64,000 bases of DNA from Gonapodya prolifera JEL478 (lineage: Eukaryota > Monoblepharomycota > Monoblepharidomycetes > Monoblepharidales > Gonapodyaceae): NCBI GenBank assembly GCA_001574975.1, contig KQ965739.1:632966-696965 (forward strand). The letters run 5' to 3'. Positions 44,612 through 55,633 of the stretch are shown piece by piece; the first letter of the stretch is position 1; each line of letters starts with the position of its first letter. The notes under the pieces are model-generated. The model was not told the DNA's origin, searched no databases, and saw only the letters and a list, made by a program, of their open reading frames with translations. A program made the position numbers and the translations under genes.

Positions 44612-44822
44612 AGTCCGGTGTTGTGTTCTTTAGGAAGAGACGGCAGGTCATCGAATCACGTTGTGGGAAATTGCGCAATGAGGCTGGACCTCTATCTTGT
44701 ATGCTAACTTACTTTCTTTGTACTGCGTTGTATGATATTATTCTTAAGTGATTCATTGCGGGACTTTATGGTTGACCACAGTGACGTGACTCGGTTTGCA
44801 GTTGACACAGGACCATCTCGGC

Positions 44823-46555
44823 ATGTCAACAACGTCCATCGTTCTACACCCGACACTAGGACGTGTAGTGCAGGCAAATCGGGACATCGCCATCGGAGAG
44901 CGGTTCACTGTTGGGGATCTATCTCCGAGCGATCCTGATTCTGATTCGGGCGAAGAGGCCTTGCTTTCGTTCCCGGGCGCCATTTCTCCCGAAGATCAGA
45001 GCGATTGTAAGTCGTTCTTTCGGGGTTTTCTGTTTGAAACAAGCTCAACGTCACCATCCAAGACCAACGCCTCCAGAAAGTGGTAATTTCGGTTTTGGGA
45101 GCGCATAAAGTATCGCCAGTTTATGATCATCAACCGGAACCGGACGTTGTATTGGACGCTGACATTGACGAGGATCTAAGTCATCCGGCTCTGTCTCCGC
45201 CTGCGACACGAGACGTTCTCTGGTTTTACACCAAACTCAGTGAGGAACAGAGGGATCGCTTTCAACACTTTGCATATCCTAACGAGGGAACATGGTGGGT
45301 TCTGAGCCACTGCCAAATATTGCGAACTTTAAACGGGTTGTAAATCTCAAGCCAGGCTAAACCCTGTCGCGACCTTACTTGCGCAAAAAGCGAAACACTT
45401 TCTACCTAGCCGTTTTCTGGCATTCAGTGACGAGGAACTCGCTCGAGCGGTCTTGGTGATGGCGACAAATGCGCATGCAACTCGAAATGGGGCCGCTCTG
45501 TATGAAAACGGTGTGTAGTGACTTGAAGGCCATTCGTTTACATGCTATCTGCAGCTTTTGAAACCAGGATCCAAGCTCGCCCACTCTTGCACACCAAATT
45601 CGTTCCCGGTCATCTCGACCTCGAATCGACTCTCATACCTCGCCATCAAACCCATCAAGGCCGTAGAACAGTGCACCACTTCTTATATTGGGACGGACGA
45701 CGTGGTAGGAATAGAGTCAACCTGATTTGCGACACATCATGCCACCGTGATGCGTTTCTTGTTCAGCAGACGTCGATGTGCACCACCCCGATGCGACGAG
45801 CGATTCTTCTGCGCACCAAGTTCTTCTTTTGCCGGTGTCCTCGATGTAACGAGCCCGATACTCTAAGGCTATTCCGTTGTCCCAACTGTGCATCAGAAAG
45901 ATGCACGAGATTGGACACGGCGGACGAACCGGCGGCTCCAACCTCTGATACTAGTGGAGAATTGGGAACCACACAATCTTCTGCATCCTCTCTTACGTCC
46001 CCACCATCGACCTCCTTAAAAACTTCCTCTAATCAACCATGGCTTTGCCGTGACTGCCACCAAACTTTTCCGTCGTCCTCCTTTGCCCTTGATATCGAAC
46101 GTGACTGCTCCCTTTTAATCCGCAAGATTAGCGAGTCGATGCCTTCTCTTCAAACGAGACTCCCTACACGCATTGCAGCCCATGAACGCGTCAAGGACAT
46201 TCAGTCGACTGCATCAAGCTCTTTAGGACCGTCTCACTGGATTGTTATTTGGGCGGACTTACTTCTCGGTTTAACTGATGTTGTTGGCGAGTTAGAAGCA
46301 AGCAAACGACTCTTCGCCTTCGTCAAAAACATGGCGGTCCGTGTGGGACCTGACAGACCGGACGTGGTCGTGAAGTATTTAATAGGAACGATGGATAGAA
46401 TGGAAAAGTGGGGCCTCCTCAAAGAGCTGATGGAGGTAGTAGAACGATTTGAGCCATTCATTCGAGAAGACGTTGCGGGACATGGAACACGTACGAGGTG
46501 TGAGAAGTTGCGGAAGTTAATTTCGCAAGGAAAGCTGAGAAAAAATAAAAAATAG
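44823..46555 (+). CDS. SET-domain protein (SMYD-like C-terminal half, no MYND finger)
   Basis: Proposed exons are 44823-45008, about 45079-45294, 45356-45512, 45555-45704 and 45770-46555. The decisive SET signature is LLKPGSKLAHSCTPN (the NHSCxPN motif with Asn replaced by Ala). It is followed by YLAIKPIKAVEQCTTSYIGT and then MRRAILLRTKFFFCRCPRC, the post-SET cysteine cluster of SMYD proteins. More CxxC pairs follow (CPNCASERC, WLCRDC). The tail is helical, as in SMYD C-terminal domains, and ends in a Lys-rich run. The N-terminus VLHPTLGRVVQANRDIAIGE is SET-I-like. No MYND zinc finger is visible. The second acceptor and the weak GTGTAG donor after 45512 are uncertain. It is probably a protein lysine methyltransferase; the substrate is unknown. 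Confidence 0.75.
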
Positions 46556-46727
46556 CTCTGACATGTACGTCTTCGAGAGATAAAGGAACCTGTGATGACG
46601 ATATTTGTCCCGATCACATGACGAGAGGCTTTGGCCTCAGCAAGTTGGAGTTGTCTTTGTCCGGCTGAAATATTATTGGAACACCCGAACACCTCTGTTC
46701 TCGCCTTCACGTCCCCCAAGTCCCCAA

Positions 46728-47944
46728 ATGTCAGCGATTGTCTCCTCGCTATCTGCTATTGCACCGCGATCGCCATCATCGGCAGCCAAGGTCCTTGCGC
46801 TCTTCCTCTTCGCCATCAACTACAAAAACGTACCTTTCGTATGGCACGTTCGATCCATCTACACGCTTCTCAAGGCGACGGCGTTGCGTATCATAAAGGA
46901 GAAGAAAATTAGTTCGCAAAAGCTCGGGGCGGAGGAGCGGAAGCAAGCGATCGCGCGAGAGTTTCTAAGGGATCACGATCTGTCGTTCCGAGCGACACCA
47001 GGAGATTGCGACGTGAGATAACGACGGGTTGGCCCTTTGAATGTTTGAGTGCTGATAATCACTTGTCTTTGAAGTGGAACATGCACGTTAATAACGGGTG
47101 TGTATTACAGCTCTCGCACAGTAACAATCCTACAGTTTTATCTCGACGGGCGCCACAGACAGAGTAAGGACTGTGGTACATCTACACATGGAAGAACGGG
47201 AGTTGCCCCTCGGTATCGCGGAGACGCTCGGGTCTGCGATGATTGAGTCAACCGTAGTCGGTGCCGCTATTTTTCGCAAACGCCAAGCTAATCACACCTC
47301 CACTATCTGGACACTAACTCCCCAGCATCTACAACACCACTACGGACTTCTCGCGTTATGACCTTGTCATTCAAACTGGGCTGGGTCGGTACCTACGAGA
47401 AAACAAGTGCTTCTTGGCCAATGGAGGTGTGGCATTTGCCTACCTGAGAGAAATTCCATTTGGCGCCAAGTATTGGGTGCGGTCACGGTGAGTCCATGTA
47501 AGATGAGTATTGTTATGTGTTTCCCAACAGGACCTCTGATCACAATAAAGGTTTGTCACCTGGGACCGAAAATGGTTCGTCATTGAGCACCGCTTTGAGA
47601 ACTTCAAGGGCACCACAGTCTACGCTGTTGGGTAAGTCTTCCCGCACGGCTCTGTTCTGCACGTCGTTTTGCTCGATTTAATGCCCTCTTCCCTCTCTCG
47701 TCCACCCCATCCCAGGCACGCCCGTATGGTTGTCAAACGCCGTGACCGCCGAACTGTCCCCCCTGCCGAGGTCGTCCGCACTATTGGATTCCCCGACTCC
47801 CTTCTCCAACCATCTGTTCCGTCATGTTGCAAAGCGGTGCTTGAGGCAGAGCGGGCGTTGGAACTGCACGGGGAGGAGGATATGGTGGCGAAGGGGGCAA
47901 AGCAGGACAAGGTGGTGGGGAAGGAAACGTACTTGGGCGAGTAA
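46728..47944 (+). CDS. THEM6-like hot-dog (4HBT) thioesterase-family protein
   Basis: Five exons (46728-47012, 47075-47097, 47326-47487, 47551-47631, 47716-47944) join in phase and give 259 residues. A hydrophobic N-terminal segment (VLALFLFAINYKNVPF) suggests membrane association. The hot-dog fold shows the family pattern WNMHVNNG-IYNTTTDFSRYD formed across a splice, then GGVAFAYLREIPFGAKYWV and RFVTWDRKWFVIEHRFE, and HARMVVKRRDR. The H-x-N-N element and following Asp/Arg are typical of fungal and animal THEM6/YbgC-like proteins, thought to hydrolyse acyl-CoA. One exon is only 23 nt. Two in-phase splice alternatives exist inside the 228-nt second intron. Confidence 0.82.
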
Positions 47945-48189
47945 GGACTTGAGCAAGATGGTACACTAGATTATATTAGAATGACAGATCATAGAAACAG
48001 ATAAATTGGCATAGCGTCAACAGATTATCGGGAAGACGGGGGTGTCGGGGTGGGGTGGGAAAGGATACATAATCGCGTTCTATAGACTACTACTTTTATC
48101 CTGCGCACTACCTTCTTGTCTTCAAAACAAAATAAGCATTATCAATGTGGTTCGCGAGAGAACCATTGATATCAGTTGATCAAACCCGA

Positions 48190-49668
48190 ACGGCGCATCC
48201 AATCCCTCAATATTGAAATCCCCGAACGAAAACACCAAGAAGTAAACCATCACCACCATCGCGAGGTGCTTCCCAACACATCCACGCACCCCTTCACCGA
48301 ACCCATAAAACGGAATTATTTTTTGACTTCATTGGGATCCAGCCATCGATCTGGGTTCCACTTGAGTGGATGCCAATCAGCATGATCCTTTGCTTCGTAT
48401 CCCTTGATTCCAGCAACAAGCAATCGCAAAAAGAATAGAGTACCTTTGGGTAGGTGACGCCATTGACCGTGACGTCTTCACAAGGACGCAATGTAAACGA
48501 AGGCACCGCCGGTATCAGGTGCATGGTTTCCCGAATGAGAGCCTGAGTGAAGGGATGGGTGGAGGGGCGTCCCCGGGTTGTGCGCTTTCGTGGAACGCAT
48601 CAATCTCCTGATAGAATTTCTACAATACCGACGCGTTTTTGGCGAGATAATACAGGACGCCTTTGAGCTGAAACGCGAGGAATCTTTTATATGATATGCA
48701 TTGGGTTATCAAACAGACACCATGAAAAGGCGTGAGAATCACAAACCATAACCCGCTGTAATGATCTCTTTCACCATGTCTGCGAGAAATTGCTAGGAAT
48801 GTTTCCCCGTGGCATTCGTCTCTGCGATTGTCTCGAAGAATGGTTTTTGGTGCCCGTGGTTTTCTGAACCGCTCTGCCGTCGCGTGTTTCCAAAACACCC
48901 AAGATATGATTATCTAGATGGGCGCGAGCCTTTTCGACTGCATGATCTGTTTTCAATCTCGTGTTGAGGTAGTGCAGTGGGTCCGCCGATCGGGCAAAAT
49001 GCGCGAAACGATGTGTTGAAGTCCTGCAACAGTACCGCTGTTTTTGGGTAATCATCCAAGTCATCTGATATGTCTGCCTTGAGAGTGACGCGTAATGACG
49101 AACTCAACAATATCATCGAAGAGGTTGTATTGCTCAAGGAGTCTCTTTGTTGATCCGTCCGCGTGACGGAAGAGGCCCCAGTTTTGTCCGCCGGAGAAGC
49201 TTCTCTTTCAGGCGGGCGCAAGGCTTCCTGGTGAGCTAGTTGCCGCACACCCTCCGAGTTCATCTTCGACGGTGTCAGCGCACGGACAGAAAGTTTCGGG
49301 ATGATTCCCAAACATCTCCACCCTGTGAAAACATCACATGCACACCCAATGAATCAAATGATCGCTGAATATTCTCCAACTGCTCGTATTTGCGTGGCCT
49401 CGCCGAATCACACATTATCTCCCGCACCACAGTTGGTCGGAGATGAGAACCACCGGTTGCCCGAATAGTGACAGCTGAACGACGTCCCCATATTCCCATG
49501 CCCATCTCGTAAACGTATTTTTTGGGGGGGTTTGAGGCCGAGAGAGAGCACATGTCCCACAATTGGAAGACTGGGTGGAGAAGCGACTTTTGCGGGCTTT
49601 CCAAAACCAGCGAGAATCAAGTATAGCAGGAATACCACGACAAGGATGAAAATAGCTTGAAGAATCAC
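48190..49668 (-). pseudogene. Cytochrome P450 pseudogene
   Basis: Minus-strand pieces follow the P450 order. A membrane anchor (FILVVVFLLYLIL) and Pro-rich hinge (SPPSLPIVGHVLSLG) come first. YEQLENIQRSFDSLG follows, then I-helix traces (FLADMVKEIITAGYG and FQLKGVLYYLAKNASVL) and a K-helix region with VNGVTYPK. DHADWHPLKWNPDRWLDP spans an intron, and the heme loop is PFYGFGEGVRGCVGKHLA. Lesions: a TAG at 48622-48620 follows KNASVL where the helix should continue. The frame shifts around the I-helix, and a TAA at about 48318 lies in an A-run, with the heme loop in another frame. No ATG opens the anchor frame. An intact heme loop with several lesions elsewhere points to recent decay. Confidence 0.7.
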
Positions 49669-50875
49669 TTTTGGGCCTCTAAGGTCCAGAGTTCGTACAT
49701 GTCGCAGGATGCAATGATGTCACAATCCGATTTCACTTGCATGTATCAGAAACCACCCACTCAGCTTGAGATACGATGCGAACAATGAAAGGAAGAGTTG
49801 AAATTGAAGGGAGAGATTGGGAGAGGTGCTATGTACATGTATATCCGTTGTATGTTGCGAACTGAATAATATATTACCATTTTTGGCTTAGCGCGGTTTG
49901 TACAAGAGCCTGCACTAGCAATGCCTCTCTAGAGGGGACTTGCGTCCAATTAGTTCTTCATGACTCAACCTTTCAGTTGCAGAGGCTAATAAGCCGGTTT
50001 CGGTCCTCCCAAGTGAGATGGAGAACTCGAAGACCTTTCAGCTTTGGCTGTGGCGAGTAAAGGGACTTGAACAAGATGGGACATTACGCCGTACGTGTGT
50101 TTCAGTGGGATTGGCACCGTGCTGAAATTGTGCGGTGAGGCTCTCGGAGCCCATGACGAGGCTATTATTTGCGTGTAAAACGGAAGCAAAAGCACACGCA
50201 CACATACCACACGAGGGGATCGGGGGAAGAACCGCAATGTGGAGATCAATGACGTACACCGCACCTAGTTCAGGCGGCTGTATTCCTCTGCGGTAACTTC
50301 CATCACCTCGTGAAGTTCAGGTTCAATCCCGAAGTGGGCCAGGATGCGACCGAACTTGCTTTCACTCGTACATTCCAATATGGCGCTCGCTGACCACTTG
50401 GCTTGTGTTTTATCTTGTCCTACACCAACTTCTTTTCACTCCGGACACGATTCCCAAGACTGCCCACATCAACACATTGGGGGGGGGGGGGGGGGGGGCG
50501 CAACGTCCATAAAGTCGGAATGGAGCGGCACACTACGCCACAACGGACCCAAGAAACAGGGTGTAGTCAGCGTCTTGGGGAGGGTGTGGGGGTTTGGCTG
50601 ATCATTGAGAATGGCTACGAGTGTTGATGAGATGGTGACTTGACTGAAAGGCAATAAAACCAGGAGCCAAGCATGAGGGGTAGTGTGATTGCACCTGGTT
50701 TACAGTTTGCTGGAGCATTATGCCGGAAATTAATTTTGGTGGGAGAGGTCGTGCACAGGCCACCGATGTCATGTGGCCCATCCGAAGGCACCGCAGCGCA
50801 TTGCTCATTGCGAAGAACCGCGCGAACGCAGCCAGCGCACTTTCACAGGGGTCGACCTGACATCGTGAAGAGCAG
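49669..50875. other. Long gene-poor stretch with a poly-G tract
   Basis: About 1.2 kb upstream of the KDM3-like gene and downstream of the P450 remnant's 5' end. Minus-strand fragments near 50264-49986 and just upstream (HFGIEPELHEVMEVTAEEYS) look protein-like but are broken by stops and match no family I know. They may be another decayed gene. Confidence 0.35.
50479..50498 (+). repeat. Poly-G homopolymer, 20 nt
   Basis: Twenty uninterrupted G on the plus strand within the gene-poor stretch. Another G-run of 12 occurs in the ABCD intron at 37734-37745. Confidence 0.9.
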
Positions 50876-53800
50876 ATGACCGGCGTGCGGAAGGCAGGAG
50901 CGACGGGGACCGGCGGGGAGCCCTGGGTGGAGGGTCATGTGCCAGTCCCAGGCAGCGACGGACGAGCAGGCGCGCGGAGAGCGAGCGTAGGAGGTCAGCC
51001 GGAGGAGCCGCTGAGTGAGGCCGAGAGGCAGATGGAGGCAGACAGAGTCCTCGCGATGCAACTTGCGCAGGCGGAGTTTGGGTTGCGGAGGCGAGGCCGA
51101 GGCGCGGGTAGTGGAGGGGGTCCAGCGGGGACCGGAGGGGAATCAGAGGCGAGGGGAGTAGAAAAAGCTTCGGGCCGCGGTGCGGGAGGAGGCCGGGATA
51201 GAGAAAAGAGGAAGGAGCGGGAGAGCGTAGTTGGTGCAGAGGACGATGCGGAACGGGAGACCAAGAGCCGGTTCCGGAGGCGAAGCGCCGTCGGAGATGG
51301 CGACAAAGCAACCGTCGCAGTCGATGGAGTGAGGGCGGGGAGTGCTTCTGACCTGTTGGACTTTGCTGGACATGGACATTCACCCGCCACGTCCAAGTCC
51401 AAGTCTCGGTCACGCACCAACACACGCACTTCAGCCACTCAGCATACGCTGAATGCTACCGCATCTACCTCGCACTCTCACACCCTTCACTCCGTGCATT
51501 CGACTCCCTCTCAAAATCCTCTCTCTCGGTCACCTTCCCCTCACTCCCTGAAGCGCAAGTCTCCGCCTCCCCCTCTCATCCCATCCAACAACCACAAGCG
51601 ATCTCGCTCTTCAATATCCTCCCTGAACCCCCCCTCCCCTCGTGTACCCCGCACCTCTCTCGACTCTGTTGCCTCAGTTGCCTTATCGAACTCGACCGTG
51701 CCCTCCCTTGCACCACACATCCCAATCCTCTTCCCTGCATCCCCTTCCTCCGTTTCCTCCCTCTCAACCCCTCCTTCTCCTCCCGACACGGCACTCCCTC
51801 TGCCCATTCCGGTACACATATCAACACGGAAGGATCCCGACTTGGACATGGACGTCGACATCGAATCCATCACGCCTCAGCCTGCACGCACTCCCACCCC
51901 ACCGTCTCTGCCAACGGGACTCACGGGGGGACATGCGTGGGCATCAGCGGCTTTTGGCACAGCTCAACTTTCCCGCCCGATGCCCCCTGCGACTATCGAC
52001 ACCCAACCTCACCTTCCCGGGGATCCCACCTCCGAACCAAAACTTGGCCACTCTACCACTGTCACCGAAAGCGGTATGCCCAGTGATCTCCGGACCCGTA
52101 TCGGATCAACTTCAGTTCCTCCACCTGCGGAACCATATACCGTCGACCCACCCACTTCGGAGGTCCGCAGTTCCGCACCACCGGCGGAACGGGTCACCGA
52201 GATCATGGAAAAGGCAGAATTGGTCAAAATGGAGGTCGTGCGGAAGGCGGATGGAGACACCGTCCACCTGGGGAATATCGGGACTGTCGGCAAGGACAAT
52301 CTGGACGTCACCTCGGAGAACCACAACCATGCGACCCCACACTGCCCTCAAAGTACCGATGCCGTCCACCACCCCATCATGCAACCCGGTCTTGTCGCCA
52401 CAATCCCTTTTGACCACTCCTTCCCGGCAACAAGTAAACCCAACCTCCTCTCTCTCTCACCCACCGCCACCACCTTCAACGGGCTTAACCCACTCGTCCT
52501 GCTCGCCGATCTCGCGCTCGCACTGGAACTCGGCACCGCCCCAACCTCTGTCCCTATTGTGCCCACACCACAAGTGGCTCGACCCGCAAAACAACCTCCC
52601 GCACCCCAACCGGTGACACCCGCAGTGACCAGCACATCATCGCAGTCCCGGTCTCTCCCAAAGACCAAGCCGGGGCGACCCACCGGAAGGCGCCAGGGTG
52701 TACCCGTGGATGCGACGACGCCCGACCCGCCGGAGAAAGGATGGCCCATGCCAGGACGGATCTGGCGTGTTGGCGCGCGAACGGGGAGTGAGGTGGCGTC
52801 TGGGCACAACGCGCAGGCGCCCGGAGACAGCATCCTTGCCTCGCTCGACATCATCGACCTCCCCTCGCGGGCGTCGGTGGCTCCCTCCGACATCTCCGTG
52901 GATGTCAGCCGAGGGGACGACGGTGAAGATGGGGAAGACGAGGACGCGGGAGACGAGACCGAGCCGTCTGGTCCTGTGGACCCTGCCTCGGCCAAGCCGG
53001 GGACCAGAGAGGTGCAGCGGGCCACGTGCAATTCGGCGAGGTACAGGGTGTTTGAGAGGTGCAAGGCCTGCGTGGGGAGGCAGACGGGCGAGGGGTGCAG
53101 GTTTCGAGGTGGGTGTGGACTGGGTTGTTGGGCGAGGTCTGAAGACGAAGAAAGGGGGAATACTCGCGAGGAGCTTGGGAAGCAGGGAGGGGAGAGGGGC
53201 GGAGGGGAGGAGGAGCGGGATAGAAGCGGCAGAAGTGGAGCAAGGAATCAGTAGGCGACGTTTTATTCCTCTTCATACATTGTTAACAAAATCTCTCTCA
53301 CCCCGCACGCTCCACTTCACTACAGGCCTGCGCACTTTCCGTCTCCACAACGGCAAGCTTTCCCACCCTTCCCTAATGCACACCCCGGAACCTCCAGCGT
53401 GGTCATGGTGGCACGACCCCACCAACATCCCGCACCCACCTGCGCCGCATCCCCCGCCAGAACTAGACGAGCAAGGACACAGGGCCGTGGCGGGGCAGGT
53501 GGCCAAGGCTGTAAGCGGGGTACTCAGTAGGGCAATGAAGGAAATCGAGACGGGTTCCGCTCTTGGGAGGCTGGTGGGCCGGCCAGGCCCTGGTGTACGA
53601 ACTCTATGCGATGTATGTGGAGCAGGATGCTGGGCGGTCTGGTGGGTGTGTTCAGGGTGCGGCGGAGAGGTGTGCGGAGAGTGCTTCGAGGAGGGCGGAA
53701 AAGGCCCTGGCGAGGGAGGTAAAGGTGCGCCCGGGAAAAGAGAGAAGGAGAAAGATAGGGGCGATAAGGGGGACAAGACCAAGGTGTGGCTGTGCGGCCG

Positions 53801-55284
53801 TGGGACGCACCAGAGGCATGGGAGGGATCGCTTTGTGTGCGCGACAAGGCTGCCCGAATGGCATCTGAGAGAAGGAAAGGCCAGGTGCGATGCAGTGGTG
53901 GCCGAACAGGATGAAACCAGTGCCGTGGGCCCCCCGGAGAAGAAGATGAGCCTCGGTTGGGTTCTCGATGGTACCGGACCATCACAGCCCTCCAATCGCT
54001 CAGAGGTGGGGATGGAGGTTGCCCTTCAGTTTCCCCCTGGGCCGACGGACTTGGTTGGCCCCAGCAATCCTATGGTCGTCACAGGTGTTCGCATGGACGA
54101 GTCGCTGTGGAAACCTGAAGTGTTTGTTTCAGGGTGGGGTGGTGAAGTGGGGTCGGTGGTGGATTGCGGTTCGGGACATGTAGTCGAAGGAAAGAGCGTG
54201 GAGAGCTTCTTCAAAGGGTTTGGGGTTGGTGTTGCGGAGAAGGTGTTGAAGATCAAGGTGGGTTTTGGGATGTTCGGGAAGGGGGCCGAACTGCTTAATA
54301 ATTCAATCGTGGTTCCACCGCCCGATAGGATTGGCCCTGTGATTGCCATTTCTCAGAGAAGTTTCCCCTACAACATGCTGATTTACTCCGGGCCCTGCCG
54401 TTCAAAGATGTGATACATCCCGCGGGTGGCTGGAATCTGGCATCAAGGGTGCCTGAGTGGGAGGTTCCGGTTGATCTGGGACCCAAGATGTACATCGGTT
54501 GTGAGTGTTTGCCAGTTGATAGCATTCGCCGTATAAGGTGCACTTTGCTGATTTATTTTCTGCTATCCATCCCTTGACTTTAATTCGCGATCTACTCATC
54601 TCAGATGCGTCGACAATGGGCCCCACAGGAGTCGGCACAACATCCTTGCACTGGGACATGGCGGACGCAATCAACGTCATGTGCCACGTCCACCCGGGCC
54701 CCACGGAGAACCCAAACCGCCCCGACCCTCCTCCGACCGACATGCCCGAGGACGCCGCTGCGGCATGGGATCTCTTCGCACCGGAAGACGTTCCAACGCT
54801 CGCGATGTTTTTGGAGAAAGTTGCACCGAAGAAGGACGCAGTTGCAGCAACTGGGACCGGGGGGAAAGGAAAGGGTGCGAGTGGAGCGAGTTTACCCACC
54901 GGAATGGTCATCCACGACCAAGGGGTGTACCTAACCGGTCCGATTCTTCGCCAGCTGGAGGCTGAACATGGGATACGCCCCTTGCGTATCTACCAGCGTG
55001 CACAAGACGCGATGATTGTTCCTGCCGGCTGGGCACATCAAGTGTGCAACGTGCGCAGCTGCGTCAAGGTCGCGATGGACTTTGTGAGCCCCAGGAGCTT
55101 GGAGAAGTGTGTTGCGATGGCAGAGGAGGCAAGGAAGTTGCCAAGAGGCCACGTTCGGAAGGAGGATCGCTTGGGGATCAAGGCGATGGTGTATTGGGCT
55201 TTTGTGGATGCAGTTGAGAAGGGTTTTCGGAACGAAGTGACACAGCCGCAGCCGGAGGCGGACGTGAAGGTTGATGGTCGATGA
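50876..55284 (+). CDS. KDM3/JMJD1-type JmjC histone demethylase
   Basis: Four exons (50876-53108, 53326-54257, 54329-54500, 54605-55284) join in phase and give 1338 residues. The first 700 residues are Ser/Pro/Thr-rich and disordered. Cysteine-rich elements follow (FERCKACVGRQTGEGCRF, then CDVCGAGCWAVWWVCSGCGG), matching the KDM3 C2HC4-like zinc finger. VVTGVRMDESLWKPEVF and GKSVESFFKGF are the JmjN-proximal KDM3 pattern. The JmjC core has NLASRVPEWEVPVDLGPKMY, then TTSLHWDMADAINVM with the Fe(II) ligands His and Asp near 1128 and 1130. PAGWAHQVCNVRSCVKVAMD supplies the distal His near 1257. KDM3 enzymes remove mono- and dimethyl marks from histone H3 lysine 9 using 2-oxoglutarate. A poly-Gly/Lys insert sits within the JmjC domain. 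Confidence 0.88.
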
Positions 55285-55633
55285 CGATTTATCGGTCGAC
55301 GTTTGGACTTGTTGACCTGCGATTTTGGAGAGTCTCGGCAGGCATCGCAGACGGTGACCGGTAGCTGGACGTGTATGTGGGAGGAATGATTTGGGCACGA
55401 GGGTCTTGAGCAACGCCGATACGATTTGTGAGGCGGATGGGTTTCTGGCACGTAATTTTTTTCTACCGCTGTCTTTTGATATGAATACTGGAAGCATTAC
55501 ATAAATGAGTTGTGGTTCACCACTTGAAGGATGTCATCAGGTTTTGGTTACATACTTTCGCAACTCTCAAAATTTTGAACGCGAAGATTCAACGGGATCT
55601 GATTCGTTCACTCATTCATCGCTCGTCCTCGCG
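55285..55633. other. Intergenic stretch, no gene seen
   Basis: Lies between the KDM3-like stop and the RECQL4-like start, same strand. It should contain the terminator of the first and the promoter of the second. Confidence 0.4.
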
